A DNA stretch of 64,000 nucleotides from Acanthochlamys bracteata (GCA_019914995.1 CM034134.1:4968463-5032462), one strand, 5' to 3'. Positions 46,283 through 58,019 are shown, numbered from the stretch's first letter. Numbers and translations are program-made. Notes: generated by a model not told the origin, from the sequence alone.

Positions 46283-47451
46283 TTATACTGCAGCATAAGG
46301 GCACTCATACTTATGATAACCTTCTAAGTCACAGTTAATGCAACCAGTGCGTGAGGGGGGAACAAGGTGCAAAATGATGGCGCCCACAATCTCTACAATA
46401 CGACACTCTATGAATATGCATCTGTCCTTTAACTTGTCTCTGGCTTTGTTTCTGTCCATATCTCTGGCCCTGTCTTCCCCTCTTTGAAGTAGCACGACTT
46501 GGCTACCCACCTATTCTCAACCTATTAGGTTTCATTTCACCTCGAGCTATAAGCCCTGCCTCTACCTTAACAGCAGTATCAAAAGCCTGTGCAACTGTCT
46601 CTAAAGAAGAGCTACAAAGAGCCAAAAATAACTCATGGTTCAATCCCCTCATAAAACGACGAATCTTCTCCTCCTCGGTATTAAACAAGTGAGGCGCATA
46701 GGGTATGCATATGATGAACTCCTGATTGTACTCCTAAACAGGCATGTCCAATTGTTGTACGCCATCGGCATACTCAATCCTACTGTCCCTCAAACTGATG
46801 GGAAGAAACCTATCGAGATTCAACTCCTGAAACTCAATCCAATAGGCTCGCACTCGCTGCTATAGAACTCGTCACTATCTCATACTAGGATTGGGCTAAG
46901 CCTTCAAATCAGTACACAGCAAATTCTAACATCCTCTCAGGGGAGCAGTGTAGCATATCCTTAATTTTACTTAGTTTGGCGAGAAATATCTTAGGGTCCT
47001 CGTAGTATTCTCCATAAAACTCTGGTGGGTTCTGCTCCATGAACATCTTAATGGACACCTATTGAGGAATAATGACTAAACCTCCCAAAACACTCTGAGT
47101 ATCACCTGAAACAATCACCATCACCGGAGTCTGTTGTTCCTAAACAACCGGCGCACTAACCTTGGGCACTAGAGGATCTAATACAGTAGAAACTGTAGGT
47201 CCACTATGTTTATTACCTAAGGTTGTTGTTTGAGCCAAATCTGCTGACACTGATTGTTGAACTACACGCATCATCTCCTCATGAAAAGCGTCCATCTCAG
47301 CTCTCAACTCAGCTATAGAATCTCCACTACTATCCGCCTCGAGAGCTGTAGATCTCGTGGAAGATGCACGACGCGTAGAAGTGCGTCCTCTAGTCCCCGT
47401 AATAGCTCTGGGACTTATGGACGAACCTATTCGTCTATGTTTAAGCGGCAT
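46283..47451 (-). pseudogene. Element 3 gag with zinc knuckle
   Basis: The N-terminal part (47451-47140) starts MPLKHRRIGSSISPRAITG, has an Arg/Ser/Thr-rich start, and AELRAEMDAFHEEMMRVVQQ. A start ATG at 47451 lies about 90 bases inside the primer binding site. The middle gag domain is broken (46700-47100), with FNTEEEKIRRFMRGLNHELF near 46688-46620. The zinc knuckle, GCINCDLEGYHKYECP (46340-46290), keeps CX2CX4HX4C. At least three frameshifts occur. Confidence 0.8.
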
Positions 47452-47539
47452 CGTAAATCCTATATAAAATTCTATCGTTAAAACGAAACAGAATTGAAGT
47501 ATGCAAATGCAATTAACCTAAGCTTTTAAGACCGACTTA

Positions 47540-47551
47540 GCTCTGATACCA
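47540..47551 (-). promoter_or_regulatory. Primer binding site of Tekay element 3
   Basis: The minus strand reads TGGTATCAGAGC exactly, three bases inside the LTR end (GGGTCTTGACA, 47555). Confidence 0.9.
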
Positions 47552-47604
47552 TATTGTCAAGACCCAAAACTAGACCCTGACTAATACTAAACTAAATCGA
47601 GTCC

Positions 47605-47866
47605 AGATAAGACCCAAACACGGCCCAATCCGGTAAGATTGATCCAAAACTCAATAAAATTAACAATTTGCCAATATTCAAGAAAATTTCAACATGATCT
47701 AAATTAGGCATTCTGCTATTGTCTTGAATGTTGGCAATTTAGATCATGATCTAATATTGCCCAATTTAGATCATGTTGAAATTTTATTTAATATTGGCAA
47801 GTTGTTAGTTTTATTGAGTTTTGAGTCAAGCTTACTGGATTGGGTCGAATTTGGACATTGTTTGGA
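47605..47866. repeat. Inverted repeat of the Tekay LTR end (hairpin, about 100-bp arms)
   Basis: The left arm (47605-47705) and right arm (47765-47866) are reverse complements with scattered mismatches. For example, CAAAACTCAATAAAATTAAC pairs with a right-arm GTTAGTTTTATTGAGTTTTG, and AAATTTCAACATGATCTAAA pairs with TTTAGATCATGTTGAAATTT. The spacer is about 60 bp and contains a further small palindrome (TTTAGATCATGATCTAA). The right arm ends at about 47903 in TAGTCTTGCA, resembling an LTR terminus in the opposite direction. Confidence 0.85.
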
Positions 47867-47903
47867 CTTGGTATAGTCCAATGACGGTCAGATCTAGTCT
47901 TGC

Positions 47904-48770
47904 AGCGTTTGAGACAAATAATGCAAAATGCAAACTTGGATCTCTTGATGCTTTGAGATCTCTAAATGCTAGTTCAAATGAATAATATGCAAAGAATCAT
48001 GGACAAGGATGATAGATGGTCACTTCTAAAAGCAACCTACATGCATGTACAAATTTCCTGGTTGACAACCACGAACAATTGCATAGTAGTTGAACTAGTT
48101 TTTAGTAATCATAAAGGAAAGGGTGTATTCAACATCTAAGCTTAGCGATACACATTGATGACCATGCTAAAATTGATTTCTAAAACACATTGATGACTAA
48201 AATATAAATTGTCGTGGGCTATGCGCTATAAGATTTATGCAATTCCTAGTTTTGAATATAAGATTTAATCTAGCGGGAAACTTAATCGAATATCAGCCAT
48301 CCGATTTGAATGTTAGGTTTCTTTTAAAGTTAAACTTCTTTAAAAGGAGTGAACTGAACCATGCGGAATAGCAAATAAAATAGACGAAGGGTATATTTAA
48401 GAGTGATTATAAACTAAAATTTTTCTATAATAAAAAATATTTTTATTTTATTTTAAAAAATAAGTTCTATTTTATTTACTTTAAAAAATTAATAAAATAA
48501 ATAATAAAAAAACTTAAAATGTAGAAGTTTTTTAATTTAAATTTTTAAATAAAGTTTATAAAGTATTATATAAAATTTATTGAAAAATGTAAATGAGATG
48601 AAATAGAACGAACTCCCGCCAAGCAGCCGCTAAAGGTTGTTGCAATTTTCGGGTATTCCATGCTAAGACGAATCTATATGTTACATATACTAGTGGAAGG
48701 TAAGGATAAAATCGAATCAATTTTAATGGCTATATGAATCAATCAAATCATAGACGTTATGCCTGTCCTA
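47904..48770. other. Unassigned AT-rich sequence left of the pararetrovirus fragment
   Basis: I see no gene. A very AT-rich block at about 48440-48600 holds AAAATAAGT/TTTATTT repeats. Part of it may be further decayed virus sequence, but no motif supports that. Confidence 0.3.
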
Positions 48771-49097
48771 TCATGTCTTGATAAAAGGTCTGCTAAAAAT
48801 TCTGTTTTCCACTTATGTGTTCAAATTTAGGTTACATCCGCTTCTAGTGATTGAGTCCACAAATTGTAGGCAACTTTTACTACTTATTTTCTTTCATGTT
48901 TCTTTCTATAAAGTTTTACTATTGCTTTACAACCGTTCTTCTGAGAAACTATTTATTTAGAAATAATCTAGAAGAATTAATAGATCACACCAAATATCAT
49001 AATCAAAAGAAGTTAAAATTTCTTTTTGTAATATGCAATCCAAATGTGTATTTATTAATGTTTATTCTCAGTATTTTGGTGAATTTTTGATGGTTTA
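48771..49097 (-). pseudogene. Endogenous pararetrovirus (Caulimoviridae) RNase H, C-terminal part
   Basis: Minus-strand frames in this flank of the Reina-like element contain the end of a caulimovirid RNase H: a KAIVKLYRKKHERK stretch (about 48935-48895) followed by CLQFVDSIT near 48860. The terminal FEHISGKQNF then LADLLSRH motif follows with a one-base shift (about 48825-48770). In exogenous and endogenous caulimovirids this end has the form EHIxGxxNxLADxLSR. Stops are present, so it encodes nothing functional. The rest of the domain lies beyond the inserted gypsy element, at 59756 onward. Confidence 0.75.
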
Positions 49098-49621
49098 TGT
49101 CACGTCTCACCTAGATTCAGCTGGAGCAGCTGAACATTATGAGCAACTAGATGCTACTGCAGGAGGAAGAGAAGCGCCAACTGCCCCTATGTTGGGTACC
49201 TCTACTAGAGATGCACCTCATCGGAGCCAGCGAGATTAAAGCTGGCAAACACTGCCGGCATATACGGCATGTACCAATTGTGGGCCCTAAATAGGCCAGC
49301 AGTCGAATAGGCACTCGGATGCGCTTTTGCATCTGGGTGCACTCAAAGCGCCATGTTTTGGCACCAAAGCATGTCACCATTGAAATGGTGACCCGGGTGC
49401 AAGTAAGTTATCCGATTGGCACCCGGGTAACATGACAAGTTGGCATATGGATTTTATTTGGGATCTTTAGAGTTTTATTTAGTTTTAGATTTCCTTGTTT
49501 AGAGAGTTATAATTCTACTAAACTTCTTCTTAGCTTGGGAAGAATTTATTATAAATAAGTGTAAGTCCCTTGCACAAGGGCTTGAAAAATCTATAAAGTT
49601 AAGCTTTTTCTTCCCCTTGCA
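49098..49621 (+). repeat. Left LTR of Reina-like element 5
   Basis: It starts TGTCACGTCTCACC, has the shared block GATTCAGCTGGAGCAGCTGA, and a TATA-like TATAAATAAG (49551) preceding CCCTTGCACAAGGGCTTG. It ends at about CCTTGCA. It contains an extra copy of CACCATTGAAATGGTGACCC not present in the right LTR. No standard primer binding site follows, so the end is estimated by alignment. Confidence 0.8.
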
Positions 49622-49629
49622 CCGGTCTC

Positions 49630-50610
49630 AATGGAGATCCCTACCGCTGTGGCGACTTCGCCACATTCTCCTTCATCACCAACGTCAACATCTACCATTA
49701 ATCCAAGAAACTTCCTGCAAATACCACCCACCCCTATTACCCTACACTCCAAGCCTCAAGCGAGCCTATAAGACCATCTTCCATATCACAAATATGATCA
49801 TGCACTTGGCCACCGACTTTCAAGAACATAAGCATGAGCTAGGTACCATGCAACTTGGCCTATTCAATCTTGAGACTTCGGTTTCTACCATTACGTTCAA
49901 ACCGAATCGACCTCCCTCTAAACCCATTTTGCTCTCCTCCTTTGCAACACCTTTCCCTACGGCGTATCCGACCTAGCCACAACTGATCCTCACTTAGGCA
50001 GTTGAACAGCCATCCAATCCCAAAACACCACTTGGACACCCGGCCACTACTTCCCTGCACAACATATCTCGCATCTAGCATCATAATTATTCTACGGTCC
50101 CACTAACCAATTATGCTCCTACTATTGCCACCTCCCACCCCAACCCTCCTACCAGCCTCACCTTTCTTACGTTTGGTTCCTTACACACAGGAACGCAATG
50201 TCATGCCCAAGCATCACCCTTCCGAAAGTCTGGCATGTCCCCATTGCATCCACTACAACATCTACCCCTCAAACAATTATATCCTACAACTAACCCAGGA
50301 CCCGCATCCTTTTCCCCTCTGCAACAGCAGTAATACCCACCAAAAGACGTTTTCAGTATTCTATGGCATTAGCCCTAACGAGTGGATTTATTCTGCAAAT
50401 AGTATTTTCTTTACTATCACTCTCCGCCATGGGAGAAGATTTTCATTGCATCTATGTACCTCCATGACGACGCCAATCGGTGGTATTAAAATTATGAACG
50501 TGATCACCCGAACCACTTGTGGGACGAGTTCACAAATACAATCTTTTTCTGTTTGGACCAAACGTATTAGAACCCAAGCTATGCTCTAAAGCAACTTTCA
50601 CAGTACGCTT
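49630..50610 (+). pseudogene. Element 5 gag (decayed)
   Basis: It begins ATGGAGATCCCTACC (MEIPTAVATSPHSP) just inside the LTR, passes through a Pro/Ser/Tyr-rich tract (LNPQPYYPP-like sequence), and reaches the gag domain at about 50330-50600. There, shifting frames give VFYGISPNEWIYSANSIFF, then ASMYLHDDANRWY-like and DEFTNTIFF-like segments, matching the gag of Reina-type elements (PNEWIFQAExFF...ASFYMxDDALxWY). Stops and at least four shifts are present. Confidence 0.65.
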
Positions 50611-50619
50611 TCTTATGGC

Positions 50620-51074
50620 ATTTTTTCTTACCTTTTTGCCTAAGATGGGTCTTATGTAGGTTGTTCTAGAGTAGTTTAGAATATCTAGATAACCCAGATA
50701 TTTTAGGACTATTTAAGATATTATAAAGATGGAGATATTTTATAGTTATATTATATAAGAACTTTTCAGACCATGTATTTTCCACCGTCTGAACAAAGCA
50801 AACTCGACCATCCATTAAAGATGTGGAGGAGCTATAAATAGGAGGGGATGAGCCCTCATTTGGGGGCATCAATTAAGAGTTGTAACAAACCAAGTAATAT
50901 AAAGCTTTCTTTTCAAAAGCTCTCGCTTGCAAGTATTTTTATGTTCTCTTAAGTCCAATTTGCCACAAAGTCTATAGTTATCTTTGATAGCTCATTTGGA
51001 GAAAAAGCTGACTTAGCCACAAAAAGTGCGATTAAGTATCGCACGAACCAAAGTAAAACTACAGGTCCATGACA
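50620..51074 (+). repeat. LTR of nested gypsy element (element 6)
   Basis: It ends CCATGACA just before a primer binding site at 51077. A promoter-like GGAGCTATAAATAGGAGG lies at 50828-50845, followed by ATGAGCCCTCATTTGGGGGC. TTCTAGAG and TAGATAACCC-type repeats lie upstream. The left boundary with the host gag is near 50620 but is not exactly defined. Confidence 0.6.
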
Positions 51075-51076
51075 AG

Positions 51077-51087
51077 TGGTATCAGAG
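51077..51087 (+). promoter_or_regulatory. Primer binding site of element 6
   Basis: TGGTATCAGAG followed by TC, two bases after the LTR end; one mismatch in the longer consensus. Confidence 0.82.
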
Positions 51088-51106
51088 TCAAGGTTTGGTT
51101 TAGAAG

Positions 51107-52230
51107 ATGGCTAGCGGTAGTGACGTTACCATCTTCGAAGGACGGGAATTGGAGACGAGAGCTCCCGAGGGTACCAAACAGCATAAGGAGATGCATAGGG
51201 ATGTGATGTCGGATTTAACCGCAAGGGTTGCAAGATAAAACTTGTCGATAAGATGAACCAGTTTGAGGATGTAAGGCAAAGCATTGAGAAGCTCGATTAA
51301 GGTTAAGAAGAGTTTCACAGAGAAATATAGGGCGCCTTGATACAGTGGTCGGCACTTGCTCAAACCAAGGTAAGGCCGTAAAAGACTCTCACCTTGGTTA
51401 TATTGATACTCTTAGGATAGATGTTACGACCATTAGGGAAGATGTCACAAGATTGGCTACCGAGTTGAGGGACGTCAAAGGAGATTGGGCCCTTTACAAA
51501 ATTGCGGTCACACAAGAGGGAAATGCCGCAATACCCTCAACTTCAGCTCATACGAAAGTAGAAGTTCCTATATCCAAGGCTTATAAGGAGGCAAGGTATA
51601 CAAACGAGATTGATAATTTGCTGTTGAGCTTGTATCAACTATTCAAGAGCACTAACATCACGAGGATGCTGGCAAGATTGACCATGCCACTTTTTGTCTC
51701 GAGGATACAGCAATGCTACGGTGGAGAAGGATGCATGGTGAGATTGAGAGGGGTGCTTGCACCATTGCCGCATGGGATGAGTCAAAAGAGAACTCAAGCG
51801 ACAGTTCTATCACAAAAAGGCAGCATTAGGGATTATGTCAAGGAATTTTTAGAGTTAATCATAGAGATCCATGACTTGCCAGACGAGGAAACCCTTTCAG
51901 CTTCATGCATGGATTACAAACATGAGATAAGTTGGAAATTCAACAAAGGGGACCCCAAGACCTTAACTCTGTCATCGCTATAGCCGAGTCCCTAACTGAG
52001 TTCAAGAAGCCCGAAAAAGAATAAGCCTCAAAATAATTTCAAGGGCAAAGGTGGGGGAAACACCCACCATATCAGGGAGGCGACATATAACCTAGCAAAG
52101 TCCAAGGTAGACTCTTGAAAAATCTAAGGAAGCAACCATAACGGAAGGTTAACGTTAAAATGCCTCGTTTTGTGATGGACCTCACATGGCATGAGAGTGT
52201 CCAAAACGAAGAAAGCTTTTTGAGACTGTC
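51107..52230 (+). pseudogene. Element 6 gag
   Basis: It starts ATGGCTAGCGGTAGTGAC about 20 bases after the primer site. Recognisable segments in changing frames include a DHATFCLEDTAMLRWRRMHG region (about 51680-51740), the open QKGSIRDYVKEFLELIIEIH (about 51815) and DLPDEETLS, then IAIAESLTEFKKPEKE. A zinc knuckle of the form CLVCDGPHMA...ECPKRRK lies at 52161-52210, with an extra T and a stop. The same gag family is seen at 8434-9130. Protease is missing: the next sequence is a Tekay-like LTR piece. Confidence 0.72.
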
Positions 52231-52231
52231 A

Positions 52232-53473
52232 TGCAATCATTTACAAACCACATATTAATTCATCTTTCAAATCCCAAATCTGGTAATGCTCAATTAGTAG
52301 ACTATGAACCGCATTGTAATAATTACTTATCCTTCTTCAAGAAACATGCATCACATACAATTATGCATTAAGAAGGATCTAATCGCAATATGCGAGAAAT
52401 TAGTAATGTATGCCAGAGGGTCAAAGCAAATGTTACATGTGCCGAAAACTTAACGTTAATCTAGTAAGAAATGTGGCATAGTAACTTATGCCGCACAAAA
52501 TCCACAACCGCTTTAGCACACTATCTTCCTCATTTCGATCCTAACAAGTATGTGCAAACAATTACTAATGTCCATCAAATTAACATTATCGAACACTAAG
52601 CACTTACAAAGCTATAGCTTTGAATCAAAATTAATGCATACATTTGAATTCAACCTCCTTTCATAATCACAATTTCATGCCATTTTCTATAGGAAATGCT
52701 AGCTTGGATAAAGGGTTACCTAGCTATATAACGAATCAGCTACTCCTAATCAACTCCAATATAGATGTCGAATCTTTTATGCCTCCGATCGAGGAAAATA
52801 CTTACCACATAAGAAAAGGGTTAAGTTCAATAGCGAGTTTTGTCAACCAGATTTAAAAGTTGCATTGACCTAAACAATGGAGCCCACTTGTTCGCTGGAT
52901 TTCGGCGATTAAACACTGCTCGAATTTGAGGTGGCCGTCGAGAGGTAATTCAAAGGCGCAAAGTAGGTGATATCTGTGAATCATAGCACCGGCACCGTCG
53001 ATCACGAGTTCGCATGCACAGAGTCATGACGATCGTCGATTTCTAAGGATTACTACCCGTTCGGCCAAAAGGGTGAAATTGAAGAGATGAGCAGCCACTA
53101 AGTGGGGAGGAGATGAGGATCCCCTTCACCTGCGTAGATTTTTGCTGATCGAGATGCAGCATAGTTCTTTGGTAGCACAATTAACGTGAAGGAGAGAAAG
53201 GGGTAGGAGAGCAATCGCTGGAAGAGGGAACAAACTGTTGGCGACAAGCACGGCTCATCAGCTCGCGGGGGAAGGGTGAAAGGATTTGGGTGAACGGGTG
53301 ATGGGAAGGAAGGGGAGGTAGGTAGAGAAGAAAATTAAATTTTTAGGGTTTCTAGATAAGTCTAGGAGTGGCTTGAGCTTGAAAACCTTAAACCTCATCA
53401 AACCCATCCAACCGACTTTGTCCGAAAAGTGAAAAGAGATACATACCCTCAAATTCAATTATGGGATCTTACA
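52232..53473 (-). repeat. Tekay-like LTR fragment inside element 6
   Basis: It shows the same order of sequence as the right two-thirds of the Tekay LTRs, with landmarks GTATGCCAGAGGGTCAAAGCA and GTTACATGTGCCGAAAACTTAA (compare 28377-28425). It ends ATGGGATCTTACA, the standard plus-strand end of these LTRs, at about 53473. The left end is truncated, with no canonical TG start and no target duplication found. It replaces the protease region of element 6. Confidence 0.65.
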
Positions 53474-53489
53474 AGGACGGGCCTACCCA

Positions 53490-54000
53490 CTAGGACCAAC
53501 TACCAAGAAAAATTCATAAGATCCTTGAAGAGTTCAAGGATGTTATAAGATCCTTGAAATTTATAAGATCTTTGCCACTTGAGATACCAAAGAAATTGCC
53601 AGCGAAAAGGGAAGTAGACAACCACATTGGTTGGAACTTAGCACAAAGCGTCCTGCTACTGTACCTTATCGGATGGCTCCCTTGAAACTAGAAGAGTTGA
53701 GACGACAACTAAAGGATTTGTGGATGTGGGATACATCCAGTCGCCAAAGGCTCCCTATGGCGCACCCGTGCTGTTCCAGAAGAAGCAAGATGGGTCTCTC
53801 CGATTATGTGTAGATTATCGGTCACTCAACAATATCACAGTTAAGAATAAATATCCAAACCCATTTATAGCTGACCTATTTGATCAATTGGGAGAAGCGC
53901 GTTGGTTCTCAAAACTAGATGTGAGATTGGACTACTATCAAGTAAGGATTGCCAAAGGTAATGAGCCTAAAACAGCATCTGTCACCAGGTTTGGCTCATT
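53490..54000 (+). pseudogene. Element 6 reverse transcriptase, N-terminal part
   Basis: It reads LVEFKDV-like then KLPAKREVDNHIGLELSTKR (about 53590), [19 protein letters not shown] (53660-53716), and in another frame [60 protein letters not shown] and [11 protein letters not shown] (to 53997). This is the finger/palm start of a gypsy RT, distinct from the element 5 RT. It stops before the catalytic DD box, where TATCAATTATTCAT repeats begin (54001-54045). Confidence 0.85.
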
Positions 54001-54045
54001 ATCAATTATCAATTATTCATTATCAATTGTTCATTATCAAAACTG

Positions 54046-56660
54046 GACTTGTTCTTGCATTTGTAATAATGGTTAATTATCAATTCTTGTGACTCTTTGC
54101 AAACCTTTATATTTCTTTCAAGTGATTGTGCAGGTTAAAAGAGGTTATAAAGATGAAATTTATCTCGGGTGTATGATGAGCTTACAATGTTTGTTGTAGG
54201 GGGAGCATTAATTTTTAACACTTTCATTGTTATGATCTGTTGAGCTTGTGAACTTTGTTTGTTTTGATTGTGGTGTTGAAATGTTTTGAATCTTGTGAGT
54301 GATATATGACCTTGTTCTTGGAACTTGTTTTGATCTATGCTTTGTAATGTAATTACTTCTCTCTTAATTGAGTACCTTTTGTATTATTGAATGTAACTTG
54401 CATTGAAATTCAACCATGTCTTTGTACTAGCTCTTGCTACTAACAACCTCCCGAGCTTTTTGATATGACAAAAAGGGGGAGAAGTGCTAAGAATTATTTT
54501 GTAGGAAATCTTACTTTGTAGGAGAATGCATTAAGGGGGAGAATTTCTGGATACCTTATATTTATTGCTACTAGGCTCATAGATTTAGGGGAAGCTAAAG
54601 CTACTCGAAATATTTTTTTTGGACTTCCTTTACTTCATCCTAATAGCTAGACAAATAAATATTTAAATATTTTGTCATCATTAAAAAATGGGAGATTGCT
54701 GGAAATCCCAAGTGTTTTGATGTTAACACATATTTGAAACTCTTTGTTTATATTTAGACAAAATTATTTGGTGAATGGACAGAATAAGGATAAAAGTTTT
54801 ACTAAGTATTGTATATCTATTGGAAGCTATATTTTGGAGCTGAAAGTGGATATGTCAAAAACTAAATCAAGTCAAGTTCGAAGGAATTCATCAAGTATCA
54901 AAGACAAGAAAAATCTCTGAAGTTTAGTAATCGCATAAACACTTGAAATATCAGTTTGTAGCTCTATGGACAGGAATCTTGCAAACACGATATATTCTGA
55001 TCGAGCAATATTTTCATGGTCTGATTTATATGGAAAGAAGACAACTTGAAGTTTCTATACTCCAACATTCAGGTCATTCCATGAAGAAACTAATTTTACA
55101 AAAATGGGAGCAGCTCGTTGTTTTGCACCTGCCAATTTTGGATGCACCTGAGTGAACCCAATATGGATAGTGGTGTGCAAATTCAATATCTATAAGCTAG
55201 AGTCATATTTTGAAAATATGATTTTTGGTACTGGAAGATGACACAATAGGCTATTTACAGTAAAAAGTTGAGGCAAAACCATCAACTTAACAAAGTCTAT
55301 AAAAATCCACAAAGTGACTGGACAAAACTATGCTAACTAAGAATGCGCCCAAATTATTTTTGGTTCCCTACTCGTGCCAATTAGTTACAGCTGATTTCAA
55401 ATAAGACTATATCAATCCAGAATATTTTCAACATATTTATTTCCAGAGTTTTTGGAGAATATCAAGTATATCTACAAAGATGGAAGATTCATGCATGGAT
55501 ACAACTCCTACCTAATCTAATTCAAACACTCATATGTTCGCCATCCGTTTGAATTTTTATATGATATTTATATGCAAATTGGGGAGGACACCTTGGATAC
55601 TAATTGTTTGGAAAGAAATCATGAAGAAATCTACTACAATATTTGGATGACACAATAGCAAAATCCTAAGAAGCACTTGAACCATTGGATTGTTTTGAAG
55701 CACCATATGACGTCCATTTTAAAGAGATGTTCCTGAGGCATAGAAGAAGAAATCCACATCAGCAATAAATGGCCAGCCAAGGAAGGAAATCATAAAAAAT
55801 TCATAGAAGAAGATACAACTGAAATAACACATCAACTAGCCTTTTGAACTAGATCTTGACGTTCAATTGCTTCTAGCCGTTGCAACCCTTGATCAATCCA
55901 AGTAGTCTTTATTCGGAGATCAAGGAGGATTCCTTGCTATATATATCTAGTGAAGAAGACAGAAAGAAGGCGCACACAAATAAAGCAAAACGAGCCATCA
56001 TCTTGCCCGTTCAAGGAGAACAACACCAAACCCAGCACTTTCTTGAGCCTTTGCTCTTATTGTTTCTTTTGTGTGAGATTCCATAAGCTTTCTTGAAATG
56101 AGATTAGAAATCATTGGTAGGGAAATCAATTGAGCTTAACTTTGTGAAACACTTGTAATCTTGAGAGAAAGGTTGTAAGAGAACTTGTAAGTTCTCGGGT
56201 TGCTAGCCTAAGTGTAGGTTACTGGATTTGTGCTATGCCTTTGCAAAGGCGTGCATGGTTGTAGTCAAAGAGACTTTGCGAAGTGTAGAAGGCTGGTTGG
56301 GGTTGTCCTTGCTAGGATAGTCGATTAAGGCGGAGGTATTTTGCGAAGCATTAAGTCTCATTATTTTGCTAGGATAGTCGATCAAGTGACGTGGACGTAC
56401 GTCCAGCAGTGCCGAGCCACATAAAAATTCTTACGTGTGCTGACTAGTTTGCCTTTTGGCACTTGTGTTTATTTTTATTTAATTTATATTATGCTAACAC
56501 TTTAGATGCAGGGTACAATTAACGTTCAATCACTAGTCAGTAACCTTCTGATCGACTGACTGCTAACTGATCAGTGACTGTTTTCAGATATTTTTATTTT
56601 GCCAGAACGTAATTCACCTCCCTCTTGAGTTGATATTCTTCAGCCTTCTCTTTCACTGTC
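54046..56660 (+). mobile_element. Sirevirus-like 3' end and LTR fragment (copy E)
   Basis: The first 650 bases have features of the 3' non-coding end of Sirevirus-type copia elements: the motif TGATATGACAAAAAGGGGGAG (54460), two further AGGGGGAGA motifs, TTTTGTCATCATTAAAAAATGGGAGAT and an LTR start TGCTGGAAATCCCAAG at 54697. The LTR runs about 1.9 kb to near 56640, where the AATTCACCTCCCTCTTGAGT end is seen. It contains TTGCAAACACGATATA, GACTTTGCGAAGTGTAGAAG and CGAGCCACATAAAAATTCTT, shared with the other copies. An inner direct repeat, TTGCTAGGATAGTCGATCAAG (twice, 56308 and 56374), is specific to this copy. Confidence 0.7.
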
Positions 56661-56664
56661 TTTG

Positions 56665-57590
56665 GCCTGCCCACTAAACGGTCTCATGACCACGGTATTC
56701 CCCTCCTACCTTGGGCACCTTTGGCTAGTAATAGTCCCTATCTGTATCCACATGTCCAAAAGGCTAAAATTGAGCTAACAATTCAAGACATGCTAGCTCA
56801 AGGTATTATCCGTCCAAGCTATTCGCTTTTTTTCCTCCCTTGTCCTCTTAGTGAATAAGAAAGACACTCCGTGGCACTTTTTCATGGACTACCGCTCATT
56901 GAATGAGATTACTATTAAAGATAAATTTCCCATTCCTGACATCAATGAACTACTGGATGAACTTAATGGGGCTCGTTTTCTCTCCAAACTTGATTTAAAG
57001 TTTAGTTACCACTAAATCCGTGTCAAGGAAGAGGACGTGCATAAAATAGTCTTCAGTACACATGACGAACATTATAAATTTTTGGTGATGTCCCTCGGAA
57101 TGACGAATGCACTGCCACATTTCAATCTCTAGTGAATGACTTATTCTGGCCCTACCTAGGGAGGGTCATTCTTTTTTTTCTTTTTTTTTTTGATGATATT
57201 TTGGATTTATAGCAAAATTTATGAGGATCACTTACTCCATCTTGAACGGGTCTTTTCGATCCTTCACAAGTCACAGCTCTTTGCTAATCATGCCAAGTGC
57301 CAATTTGGGTGTTCTCAATTGGAATACTTGGGTCACATTGTGACGGCAAGGGGAATTGCTGCCGATCCTACCAAAATTGAAGCTATGTTAGAGTGGCCTA
57401 CCCCTTCTTCGGTGACTTCCTTAAGGGGCTGTCTAGATTTGATGGGGTACTATCGACTCTTCGTCCAGGATATGGCTCCATTGCAGCCCCCTTAATGTCC
57501 TTCCTCAAAAAGGTTTCTTTTAATTGGACTCCAGAGGCAGCTGATGTCTTCTCCCAGCTGAAAATAATAATGACATCTACCCCGATCTAA
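56665..57590 (+). pseudogene. Element 5 reverse transcriptase
   Basis: Shifting frames give RTKRSHDHGIPLLPW-type sequence, the [24 protein letters not shown] block (56885-56940), [20 protein letters not shown] and VKEEDVHKIVFSTHDEHYKF. The palm box is FFDDIL near 57188, after a run of T residues, with the Asp pair intact (DD). The 57190-57495 frame continues EDHLLHLERVFSILHKSQLF, KCQFGCSQLEYLGHIVTARG, IAADPTKIEAMLEWPTPSSV and DLMGYYRLFVQD, the gypsy RT connection region. The catalytic area is disturbed by the T-tract (57170-57192). Confidence 0.82.
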
Positions 57591-57960
57591 GCTGCCAAAA
57601 CTTCTCGATGTCCTTCACGGTGGAAACGGACGCTTCTAGCAAAGGCAAAGGTGCCGTTCTTTCTCAATCTAACTAACCAATTGCTTATTTCAGCAAAGCT
57701 CTATTGCCAGCTGCCGCTACATTCACTTATGAGAAAGAACTTATGGCGCTAATGCTTGGGTTCAACGGTGGCGCCCCTATTTGCTTGGCAATCGGTTCAC
57801 CAATAAGACCGATCACTTGAGCCTCAAATTTTTGGTAGAACAACGTTTGTCCTCTCCAAACCAGTTGGAGTGGCTTGTCAAGTTAATGGGCTTTGATTAT
57901 TGCATTGAGTACTGAGCGGGTAGACACAATGTAGTTGCTGATAGCATGTCCAAGTGCCCG
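57591..57960 (+). pseudogene. Element 5 RNase H
   Basis: Frames contain TETDASSKGKGAVLSQSN (about 57625) with the first catalytic Asp in DAS, AYFSKALLPAAATFTYEKEL, then DHLSLKFLVEQRLS-like and QLEWLVKLMGFDYCIEY-like segments (about 57815-57915), and finally DSMSKCP. In other frames it reads without function. It degrades the RNA strand in active relatives. Stops are present at about 57675 and 57915. Confidence 0.72.
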
Positions 57961-58019
57961 ACATCCTCCCTGGCGACTCTGTCTACCCTACTGCCCTCCT
58001 TTTGGGATGATTTATGTCA

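Larger units (their letters stand above)
41465..47903 (-). mobile_element. Tekay-like Ty3/gypsy retrotransposon (element 3)
   Basis: The minus strand gives, in order: LTR end next to the primer binding site (47555 and 47551-47540), gag, zinc knuckle, protease, RT, RNase H, integrase, chromodomain-like tail, then an LTR starting TGTAATATC at 42428. The coding part is similar to element 1 but better preserved. The downstream LTR is cut at about 41465 by other sequence. The upstream LTR keeps only about 150 bp and then turns into an inverted copy of itself (ending at about 47903). No target duplication can be given. Confidence 0.88.

Noticed and set aside
48440..48610. AT-rich repeats as a possible centromeric or satellite array
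   Set aside because: Units are irregular and short; no regular period is visible.
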